Shown here piece by piece: positions 1 to 5,622 of a stretch of 8,995 bases of DNA (position 1 is its first letter; every line of letters begins with the position of its first letter). Source of the DNA: CAZEVY01 sp964515555 (lineage in GTDB: Bacteria; Acidobacteriota; Terriglobia; Bryobacterales; Bryobacteraceae). The stretch is taken from positions 1 through 8,995 of the forward strand of contig CAZEVY010000149.1 in the NCBI GenBank assembly GCA_964515555.1, in the 5' to 3' direction. The position numbers were made by a program, and so were the translations under genes. The notes under the pieces were generated by a model. It searched no databases, was not told where the DNA came from, and was given only the letters and a program-made list of their open reading frames with translations.

Positions 1-16
1 CTTCATCTATCTCCGT

Positions 17-65
17 GCTGACCGCTGAAAGCTGATCGCTGACCGCTGAAAGCTGCCCGCTGCCC
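17..65. repeat. Heptamer tandem repeat GCTGNNN, seven copies
   Basis: Seven consecutive 7-base units begin with GCTG: GCTGACC, GCTGAAA, GCTGATC, GCTGACC, GCTGAAA, GCTGCCC, GCTGCCC. The first two units recur at units four and five, so an 18-base block (17-34) is repeated exactly at 38-55. The next 7-mer (66-72, GCTACTG) already contains the stop codon of the DUF1080 gene, so the array abuts that gene's 3' end. Positions 1-16 show no gene. No hairpin typical of an intrinsic terminator is visible. Short heptamer arrays of this sort are known between genes in several bacterial groups; their role is unclear. Confidence 0.8.
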
Positions 66-66
66 G

Positions 67-906
67 CTACTGCGAATCGTACGGCACCAGCCGCCGCACC
101 CAGACATTCCGATACCGCACCGGGTCCCCGTGATTCTGCAGCAGCAGCGGCTCCTCCGCCCCGTGCGGCGCATACGTGCCGACCACGCGGTGCGCCATCC
201 GCCCCACGTGCGCCTGACGATGGTGCATCACCACTCCGTTGTGAAACACCGTCGAATACGCCGGCTTCACCACCTTGTCGCCCTCGAACACCGGCGCCTC
301 GAACACGATGTCGTAGCTCTGCCACTCGCCCGGCCTCCGCGACGCGTTCACCGGCGGCGGATACTGCCCGTAAATCGACCCCGCCTGCCCATCGGCGTAC
401 GTCGGATTCTCCCAGGAGTCCAGCACCTGGATTTCATACCGGCTCATGATGATCACGCCGCTGTTGCCGCGGAACTGCCCCGCACGCCGCACCTCCGCCG
501 GCGCCGACCACTCCACATGAATCTGCGAGTCGCCGAACTTCTCCCTGCTGATCAGGTCGCCTGTCCCCGGCACCACTTCGAAGTATCCGTTCTCCACCTT
601 CCACTTCGGCTCCACCGGCCCGGAGCCCCGCGCCGTCATCAGCCACTTCGAAAGATCCTTGCCGTCGAACAGCACCACGGCGTCCGAAGGCGGCGCTCCC
701 GGCGTCGCCCCCGGCGCGACCATGCGCGGACGCTGCCGCCTGATGTCGTGGACGCGCCACTTGCCGTCGGGCAAAAACGGCGTGTCGTCGTAGCCGAGCT
801 GGCCGTCGCTCGCGCCCTTCTTCGCCGATCCCTTCTTGCCCTCTTGCGCCATCACGCCGATGAGCGGCAGAATCGCCGCTGCCGTAACCAACGCTGCGAG
901 TTTCAT
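67..906 (-). CDS. Secreted DUF1080 protein (3-keto-disaccharide hydrolase family)
   Basis: This 279-residue protein has a Sec signal peptide (residues 1-20, hydrophobic core followed by VMA-Q), a basic linker (22-31), a low-complexity stretch, and then a DUF1080 beta-sandwich domain from about residue 76 to the end. Family hallmarks visible are VLFDGKDLSKW (78-88), GNSG (147-150), YEIQVLDSW (157-165), and the closing NHGDPVRYRNVWVR (258-271). Characterised DUF1080 members cleave the glycosidic bond of 3-keto-glycosides, usually in the periplasm. The start at 906 is chosen because it gives the signal peptide and overlaps the upstream stop as ATGA, implying translational coupling. The frame stays open further upstream, but that part is antisense-like and lies inside the oxidoreductase. 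The substrate cannot be read from the sequence. Confidence 0.88.
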   Translation of the reverse strand: MKLAALVTAAAILPLIGVMAQEGKKGSAKKGASDGQLGYDDTPFLPDGKWRVHDIRRQRPRMVAPGATPGAPPSDAVVLFDGKDLSKWLMTARGSGPVEPKWKVENGYFEVVPGTGDLISREKFGDSQIHVEWSAPAEVRRAGQFRGNSGVIIMSRYEIQVLDSWENPTYADGQAGSIYGQYPPPVNASRRPGEWQSYDIVFEAPVFEGDKVVKPAYSTVFHNGVVMHHRQAHVGRMAHRVVGTYAPHGAEEPLLLQNHGDPVRYRNVWVRRLVPYDSQ

Positions 907-2189
907 ATGAACTTGTACACTCCCGGCACCGGAATCGGCGTCACTTCGTGCTTGGCGTCGTAGCCGAACGCCTTCGGCATCAGGTCGAGCTTGGAGTTCA
1001 TCGCCATGTCCCAGGTGATCTCCACGCCCGAGTACGCCGACTCGCGCGCCATGATGCACGTCATCGTGCTCTCGGCCACCGGCATGGCCTCGTTGATATA
1101 CGGCCCGTCGCCGCGAATGCTCGCGACCATCTTGGTGTGCTCATGCATGTAGTCGCGAGGCCCCGGCGTCCCCATGTCGTTACACTTGCTCCGCCCCTTG
1201 GTGCCGACCACCAGTTCGCTCACGTTGCGATACAGGTTCCCCGGATACTGACGGCAGTAGCTCGACATCCTCACCCCGTTGGGATACACAAAGTCGGCCG
1301 CCAGGTGATCGTAGATGTTGCCGTAGATCTCCGTGTTCGGCCGCCACACCCGCCCGCCGTGCGCCGCCACGCTCACCGGGTGCGTGCCCATCACCCAGTT
1401 GATCACGTCGATGTTGTGCAGATGCTGCTCCACCACCTGGTCGCCGCAAATCCACACGAACGAATACCAGGCCCGGTGCTGCCACTCCATCTCGCCCCAC
1501 TTGGCGTTGCGCTCCTTCTGCTGGATCACCGGCGTGCCGACCCAGTACGCGTAGGCCGCCGTGATGTCGCCGATGGCGCCGTTCTTGATCTTGTCGATGG
1601 TCTCGACGTACTGCCGGTTGGCGCGGCGTTGCGCCCCGCTCATCACCGTCAGCTTCATCTCCTCGGACTTCTTGGCCGCGCGCATGAAGCGCTGCACGCC
1701 CACCGGGTCCGTGCCGAACGGCTTCTCGCAGAAGATGTGCTTCTTGGCCTCCACCGCCGCTTCGAAATGCATCGGCCGCCAACCCGGCGGCGTGCACAGC
1801 ATCACGATGTCGATGTCGGAGGCGATCAGCTTCTTGTAGGCGTCGAAACCGACGAAGCGGTGCTCCGGGTCCACCTTCACCCGCTCGGCGATCTTGGCGT
1901 TGCGCGGATCGCTTTTCATCCACGCGAGATTCTTTTCGAGCTGGTCTTCGAACACGTCGGCCAGCGCGACCACTTCGACGTTCTCGGTGCCGCTCAGCAG
2001 GTCGTTGACCGCCTGCCGCCCGCGTCCGCCGACGCCGATGAGTCCTGCCTTGAGCATGGCCTTGCCCTGGCCGCGGACCAGCTCCGGTTTGACGATGGTG
2101 AACGCCGTCGCGCCCCCGGCGGCGGTGGAACGTTTGAGGAAGGACCGGCGCGAGAGCTCCGGTTTCGGGGATGGAATGGACTCTTGCAT
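903..2189 (-). CDS. Tat-exported Gfo/Idh/MocA family oxidoreductase
   Basis: This 428-residue NAD(P)-dependent sugar oxidoreductase starts with a twin-arginine signal (RRSFLKRS, residues 14-21, then an Ala/Gly-rich stretch to about 32). The Rossmann fold begins near 47 with GVGGRG (52-57), followed by ALAD (75-78). The family CEKP motif with the probable active-site lysine is at 154-157 (K156). The second domain carries EQHLHNIDVINWV (254-266), the conserved histidine/aspartate segment of the family. Length is normal for the Tat-linked subgroup. The start is supported by a GAGGTC ribosome site six bases upstream. The gene leads a two-gene operon with the DUF1080 gene (ATGA overlap). Such pairs oxidise the C3 hydroxyl of a sugar or glycoside so that the partner can cleave it. 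Exact substrate and direction are unknown. Confidence 0.92.
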   Translation of the reverse strand: MQESIPSPKPELSRRSFLKRSTAAGGATAFTIVKPELVRGQGKAMLKAGLIGVGGRGRQAVNDLLSGTENVEVVALADVFEDQLEKNLAWMKSDPRNAKIAERVKVDPEHRFVGFDAYKKLIASDIDIVMLCTPPGWRPMHFEAAVEAKKHIFCEKPFGTDPVGVQRFMRAAKKSEEMKLTVMSGAQRRANRQYVETIDKIKNGAIGDITAAYAYWVGTPVIQQKERNAKWGEMEWQHRAWYSFVWICGDQVVEQHLHNIDVINWVMGTHPVSVAAHGGRVWRPNTEIYGNIYDHLAADFVYPNGVRMSSYCRQYPGNLYRNVSELVVGTKGRSKCNDMGTPGPRDYMHEHTKMVASIRGDGPYINEAMPVAESTMTCIMARESAYSGVEITWDMAMNSKLDLMPKAFGYDAKHEVTPIPVPGVYKFI

Positions 2190-2268
2190 GGGTATGACCT
2201 CGCGGTCATTGTATATCAGGGTCGCAACGCGCGCATTCCACGCCGTGTCTTAAGATGAGAATGCGCCC
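2190..2268. promoter_or_regulatory. Divergent intergenic region with promoters for both operons
   Basis: This 79-base gap separates the minus-strand oxidoreductase operon from the plus-strand gene train, so both promoters must lie here or inside the first codons. On the minus strand TACAAT (2213-2208) resembles a -10 box, but no acceptable -35 sits 16-18 bases upstream. On the plus strand TAAGAT (2251-2256) is a weak -10 candidate only 12 bases before the ATG at 2269, which would give a nearly leaderless transcript. The plus-strand gene has only a weak purine stretch (GATGAGA, 2254-2260) as a ribosome site. The location is firm; the boxes are not. Confidence 0.45.
2194..2209 (-). promoter_or_regulatory. 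Inverted repeat overlapping the oxidoreductase ribosome site
   Basis: Read on the minus strand this is ATGACC-GCGA-GGTCAT: perfect 6-base arms around a 4-base loop. In mRNA it would form a 6-bp stem closed by GCGA, which fits the GNRA tetraloop pattern. The GAGGTC ribosome site of the oxidoreductase (2196-2201) lies in the loop and 3' arm, four bases before the hairpin's end and the ACCC-ATG start. It may act as an RNA element that hides the ribosome site, or as a DNA operator for a dimeric repressor. The geometry is seen directly; the function is inferred. Confidence 0.45.
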
Positions 2269-3096
2269 ATGTACGCCTCCCTCAACGGAACCCTGACCGC
2301 CAATCGCGTTCCCTGGCCCGACTTCGCGCACCTGGCCGCCAAAGTCGGCTACCGCGGCGTCGACCTCAATCTCTCCCGCGCCATGGAAGCCGGTCTCGAC
2401 GCGACCCGGTCGCTTCTCGCCTCACTGAAGCTCACTCCCGCCATCGCCGGACTCCCGGTCGACGTGCGGCGCGACGACGCTACCTACAAGCAGGGTCTCG
2501 AACGCCTCGAACCCGCCGCGCAGTTCGCCGCCGCTCTCGGCTGCCCCATGGGAACGTATCTCATGCCGTCCACCGATACGCCCAAGGCCGAGATGCGCGC
2601 CATCATCAAGTCGCGGCTTGCCGCCTGCGCCGATATCCTGGCGCGCTCGCACGTGCGCCTCGCCATCGAATTCGTCAGTCCCGTCCATCTGCGCAAGCTC
2701 CGCCCGCACGAGTTCATCTGGCGCATGGACGAGATGCTCGCCTTCGCGAAAGAATGCGGGCCCAACGTCGGCCTCATGCTCGACTCCTGGCACTGGCGTC
2801 ACGCCGGCGCCACGCTCGCCGACATCGCCGCCGCCGGCGATCGCATCGTGCACGTGCAGGTGGCCGACGCGCCCGATGTGCCGCCCGACCAGATCCGCGA
2901 CAACGAGCGTCTCATGCCGGGCGAAGGCGTCATCGATTTCACGGCGTACTTCGGCGCGCTGAAAAAGATCGGCTACACCGGCGGCGTGAGTCCCGAGATC
3001 TTCGGCCGCGGCCTGAAGGAAATGGACCCCGAGGCCGGCGCGCGCCTCGGATTCGAGACCACCACCGCCGTCATGAAAAAGGCCGGCGTCCTTTGA
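2269..3096 (+). CDS. Sugar phosphate isomerase/epimerase (xylose isomerase-like TIM barrel)
   Basis: This 275-residue cytoplasmic protein, without signal peptide, has the pattern of the AP endonuclease 2/xylose isomerase-like TIM-barrel family. Likely divalent-metal ligands appear at the ends of successive strands: E134 in LAIEFVSP, D172 and nearby H175 in LMLDSWHW, H195 in IVHVQVAD, and E243 in VSPEIFGR. The MPGEG segment (216-220) before VIDF is also typical. Members isomerise or epimerise sugars, ketosugars or related acids; some hydrate 3-keto-glucal intermediates in 3-keto-glycoside breakdown, which would suit the divergently transcribed oxidoreductase and DUF1080 genes. Two upstream ATGs (2255, 2261) are in another frame, so 2269 is the only good start. 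It favours C-ending codons, unlike the genes on both sides. The specific reaction cannot be assigned. Confidence 0.85.
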   Translation: MYASLNGTLTANRVPWPDFAHLAAKVGYRGVDLNLSRAMEAGLDATRSLLASLKLTPAIAGLPVDVRRDDATYKQGLERLEPAAQFAAALGCPMGTYLMPSTDTPKAEMRAIIKSRLAACADILARSHVRLAIEFVSPVHLRKLRPHEFIWRMDEMLAFAKECGPNVGLMLDSWHWRHAGATLADIAAAGDRIVHVQVADAPDVPPDQIRDNERLMPGEGVIDFTAYFGALKKIGYTGGVSPEIFGRGLKEMDPEAGARLGFETTTAVMKKAGVL

Positions 3097-3995
3097 GCCG
3101 TGCTTCTGAACCGCGCACAACGGAGCGCCGCGGCGGCGTAGGCGGGTCCCGCAAGGATGCCGCGGCGCCCTGTGCGCTCTCGAAACTCCTGACGGAACAG
3201 TCCAACCCGGCGTCGGCGAACATCGACACGCTCGGCACCGAAGGAATCCTCCGTGTAATGAACGCCGAGGACGCGCTCGTCGCGCCCGCTGTCGGCGAAG
3301 AAATAGCGAATATCGCCCGCGCCGTGGACGTAATCGTCGACCGGTTTTCTCGTAATGGCCGTGTTTTCTACGTCGGAGCGGGTACCAGCGGCCGTCTCGG
3401 CGTTCTCGACGCCTCCGAGATCCCGCCGACGTTCCACGTGGAACATGGGCGAATCAATGGCGTAATCGCCGGAGGAGAAAGGGCTTTGCGGCGCGCCACC
3501 GAGGCCACCGAAGACGACCCCGAGGCCGGCGCCCGCGACCTGGCCTCCCACCATTTCGGCGCCGGCGACGTGGCGGTCGGAATCGCCGCCAGCGGCCGAA
3601 CTCCCTACGTTCTCGGCGCGATGCGCGCCGCGCGGGCGCTGGGCGCGGCGACCATCGGTATCAGTTGCACGCCGGATTCGGAGCTCGCGCGCGCCGTCGA
3701 TATCGCGATCACGCCGCTGGTCGGACCGGAAGTGGTCACCGGATCGACACGCCTGAAAGCCGGAACGGCGACCAAGCTCGTGCTCAACATGCTCTCGACG
3801 GCCGCGATGATTCGCCTCGGCTACGTCTACGGAAATCTCATGATCAACGTGCAGCCGACCAACGAAAAACTCGCCGACCGCGCGCGGCGCATCGTTGCGC
3901 AAGTGACGGGCGTCAGCATGGCGCGCGCGGCGGAGCTGCTCGACGCCGTCGGAGGCAACGTTCGCGCGGCCATCGAGAGAGCCAGGAATGGATAG
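3093..3995 (+). CDS. murQ: N-acetylmuramic acid 6-phosphate etherase MurQ
   Basis: MurQ cleaves the D-lactyl ether of N-acetylmuramate 6-phosphate to GlcNAc 6-phosphate and D-lactate in cytoplasmic wall recycling. Signatures are LLTEQSNP..IDTL (32-47), the SIS-domain phosphosugar loop YVGAGTSGRLGVLDASEIPPT (93-113), IAGGERA (125-131), EATEDD (137-142), AASGRTPYV (165-173), GSTRLKAGTATKLVLN (217-232) and GNLMINVQPTNEKL (247-260). E109 and E140 align with the two catalytic glutamates described for the E. coli enzyme. The start is uncertain: no ATG, GTG or TTG lies near the conserved core, and the only usable one is TTG at 3093, overlapping the isomerase stop (TTGA). This gives 300 residues with an unusual 28-residue N-terminal tail rich in Arg, Gly and Ala. 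A CTG at 3189 is an alternative. The 3' end overlaps murA by eight bases. A parS-like palindrome lies within residues 112-118. Confidence 0.93.
   Translation: MSRASEPRTTERRGGVGGSRKDAAAPCALSKLLTEQSNPASANIDTLGTEGILRVMNAEDALVAPAVGEEIANIARAVDVIVDRFSRNGRVFYVGAGTSGRLGVLDASEIPPTFHVEHGRINGVIAGGERALRRATEATEDDPEAGARDLASHHFGAGDVAVGIAASGRTPYVLGAMRAARALGAATIGISCTPDSELARAVDIAITPLVGPEVVTGSTRLKAGTATKLVLNMLSTAAMIRLGYVYGNLMINVQPTNEKLADRARRIVAQVTGVSMARAAELLDAVGGNVRAAIERARNG
3125..3168 (+). repeat. GC-rich inverted repeat in the murQ 5' extension
   Basis: GCGCCGCGGC at 3125-3134 is repeated in perfect inverted form as GCCGCGGCGC at 3159-3168, separated by 24 bases. Both arms contain the self-complementary octamer GCCGCGGC, so they can also be viewed as a direct repeat of a palindrome. 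The element lies between the proposed TTG start and the conserved core of MurQ. It could fold in mRNA, but such GC-rich palindromes arise easily in this composition. Confidence 0.4.
3430..3445. other. parS: Candidate parS site (ParB binding) inside murQ
   Basis: CGTTCCACGTGGAACA contains the perfect 14-base palindrome GTTCCACGTGGAAC (3431-3444). It matches the widely conserved bacterial chromosomal parS consensus TGTTNCACGTGNAACA at all fixed positions but the first (C for T). parS loads the CTP-dependent ParB clamp and so recruits ParA and SMC for chromosome segregation; sites often sit inside genes in the origin-proximal region. Here it encodes TFHVEH of MurQ in ordinary codons. The other CACGTG cores in the window (205, 2650, 2851, 5355) lack the flanking GTTC/GAAC arms. 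ParB binding itself is inferred. Confidence 0.75.
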
Positions 3996-5253
3996 ATTCC
4001 GCATTCAAGGCGGCGCGCGACTCGAAGGCGAGGTCGCGACCAGCGGATCGAAGAACGCGGCGCTGCCGGCGCTGGCCGCCTGCCTGCTAACGGCCGATCC
4101 TGTCACGCTTGGGCGCATTCCGCCGGTCCGCGACATCCGCACGATGACCCGGCTGCTCGAGCACGCGGGCGCGGAAGTGGAGTCGTCGCCGGATGGCGTC
4201 GTGCGCGTCCGCGCGGCGTCGATCGCGGAGCCCGAGGCCCCCTACGATCTGGTGAAGACGATGCGCGCTTCGAGCCTCGTGCTCGGGCCGCTGGTGGCGC
4301 GCGCGGGCCGTGCCAGGGTGTCGCTGCCGGGCGGCTGCGCGATCGGCGCGCGGCCGATCAACCTGCATGTCGCGGCGCTCGAGCAACTCGGCGCCGGCAT
4401 CGCGCAGGAGTTCGGCTACATCGAGGCCACCGCGCCGAACGGACTCCGCGGCGCGGCGGTGCAGTTCGACCGCATCACGGTGACGGGCACCGAGGACGTT
4501 CTCATGGCGGCGGTGCTCGCCGAGGGCGAGACGGTCATCGAGAACGCGGCGCGCGAGCCGGAGGTCGCCGACCTGGCGGCGCTTCTCGCAAAAATGGGCG
4601 CGCAGATCGAGGGCGCCGGCACGTCGACGATCCGCGTGCGCGGCGTCGCGCGGCTCCACGGCGCCGAACACGAAATCATCCCCGACCGCATCGAGGCGGG
4701 TACGTTTCTCATCGCCGGCGCGATCACCGGCGGCGACGTCACCGTCAACGGGTGCGAGCCGGATCATCTGAAGGCGCTGGCCGCGAAGCTCCGGCAGTGC
4801 AGCGTCGAGATCGCCGAGGCGGGACCGTCGGCGATGCGCGTGCGCGGCGGCGGGCGGCCGCATTCGGCGGACATGACGACCGAAGAGTACCCGGGCTTCG
4901 CGACCGACTTGCAGGCGCAGTACATGGCGCTGATGACGCAGGCCGACGGGATCTCGATCATCCGCGAGACGATCTTCGAGAACCGCTTCATGCACGCGCA
5001 AGAGCTGGCGCGCATGGGAGCGAACATCCGCATCGAGGGGCGGCAGGCGATCGTGGCGGGTCCGCGCGAGCTGACGGGCGCGACGGTGATCGCCTCGGAC
5101 CTGCGCGCCAGCGCGTCGCTGGTGCTGGCGGCGCTGGCGGCGCGCGGGGAGACAGTGGTGGATCGCGTCTATCACATCGACAGGGGCTATGAGAGAATCG
5201 AGGAAAAACTGGCGGGACTCGGCGCCCGCATCGAGCGAGTGGAATCGGAATGA
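3988..5253 (+). CDS. murA: UDP-N-acetylglucosamine 1-carboxyvinyltransferase MurA
   Basis: MurA transfers enolpyruvate from PEP to the 3-OH of UDP-GlcNAc, the first committed step of peptidoglycan synthesis, in the cytoplasm. The 421 residues match the usual length of about 419. Visible signatures are TSGSKNAALP (18-27) with K22 and N23, TMRAS (91-95), the catalytic loop LPGGCAIGARP (113-123) with C117, EYPGFATDLQAQ (300-311) with the catalytic-type D307, IFENRF (329-334), and SDLRASASLVLA (370-381) with D371. The cysteine in the loop predicts fosfomycin sensitivity of the enzyme, as opposed to Asp variants. The ATG start overlaps the last eight bases of murQ, with AGGA just upstream, and its stop overlaps the rhodanese start as ATGA. 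Whether this is the only murA of the genome cannot be seen from this window. Codons end mostly in G or C with many GCG and CTG. Confidence 0.97.
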   Translation: MDRFRIQGGARLEGEVATSGSKNAALPALAACLLTADPVTLGRIPPVRDIRTMTRLLEHAGAEVESSPDGVVRVRAASIAEPEAPYDLVKTMRASSLVLGPLVARAGRARVSLPGGCAIGARPINLHVAALEQLGAGIAQEFGYIEATAPNGLRGAAVQFDRITVTGTEDVLMAAVLAEGETVIENAAREPEVADLAALLAKMGAQIEGAGTSTIRVRGVARLHGAEHEIIPDRIEAGTFLIAGAITGGDVTVNGCEPDHLKALAAKLRQCSVEIAEAGPSAMRVRGGGRPHSADMTTEEYPGFATDLQAQYMALMTQADGISIIRETIFENRFMHAQELARMGANIRIEGRQAIVAGPRELTGATVIASDLRASASLVLAALAARGETVVDRVYHIDRGYERIEEKLAGLGARIERVESE

Positions 5254-5618
5254 AACATAGTCCGGGTTTTCTGGAGCTGGTGAACGACGCCAAGTCGCGC
5301 ATTCGGCAGATCGACATTGACGCGTATAAGAAGATGGTCGCTTCGGGCGATGCGCACGTGCTGGTCGACGTGCGCGAGGAGAGCGAATGGGCGGCGGGGC
5401 ACGCGCGCGGCGCGGTGCACATGGGGAAGGGAATCATCGAGCGCGACGTGGAATCGAAGGTCCCGGATAAGGACACTGTGCTGGTCCTCTATTGCGGCGG
5501 CGGATTCCGCTCGGCGCTGGTGGCCGATAATCTCCGCAAGATGGGGTACACGAATCCGATCTCGCTCGACGGCGGCTGGCGCGCGCTTTCCCAGTCGGGT
5601 CTGCCGGTGGAAAAGTAG
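5250..5618 (+). CDS. Single-domain rhodanese-like sulfurtransferase
   Basis: This 122-residue protein is one rhodanese domain: the start of the fold is VLVDVREESEWAAGHARGAVHMG (37-59), with the CH2A-like DVRE and the GHARGAVH elements, followed by the active-site loop YCGGGFRSA (81-89) with C82 as the persulfide-forming cysteine and R87/S88 closing the loop. SLDGGWRAL (105-113) is the usual C-terminal element. Such proteins move sulfane sulfur between carriers; partner and acceptor are not evident. No signal peptide is visible, so it should be cytoplasmic. The start codon overlaps the murA stop (ATGA), so it is probably translated together with murA. No functional link between sulfur transfer and wall synthesis is known to me; the association may be simple operon packing. 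Confidence 0.93.
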   Translation: MKHSPGFLELVNDAKSRIRQIDIDAYKKMVASGDAHVLVDVREESEWAAGHARGAVHMGKGIIERDVESKVPDKDTVLVLYCGGGFRSALVADNLRKMGYTNPISLDGGWRALSQSGLPVEK

Positions 5619-5622
5619 TGCC

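Noticed and set aside
17..65. CRISPR array at the left edge
   Set aside because: The unit is 7 bases without spacers; it is a simple tandem repeat.
2208..2213. TACAAT as a sigma-70 -10 box for the oxidoreductase operon
   Set aside because: It matches five of six bases, but no -35 sequence is found at proper distance, so it is only mentioned within the intergenic entry.
130..2258. Long open frames on the plus strand opposite the DUF1080 and oxidoreductase genes
   Set aside because: They are rich in Arg, His and Pro, show no domain, and mirror two well-supported minus-strand genes; this is a usual by-product of high GC.
2650..2856. CACGTG cores at 2650 and 2851 (also 205 and 5355) as further parS sites
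   Set aside because: None has the GTTNC/GNAAC arms required by the consensus; they are frequent hexamers in GC-rich coding sequence.
5317..5622. N-terminal extension of the unknown secreted protein through the rhodanese gene
   Set aside because: The frame is open but reads as low-complexity Arg/Trp/Ser sequence opposite a clear rhodanese domain; the ATG at 5623 gives a signal peptide.
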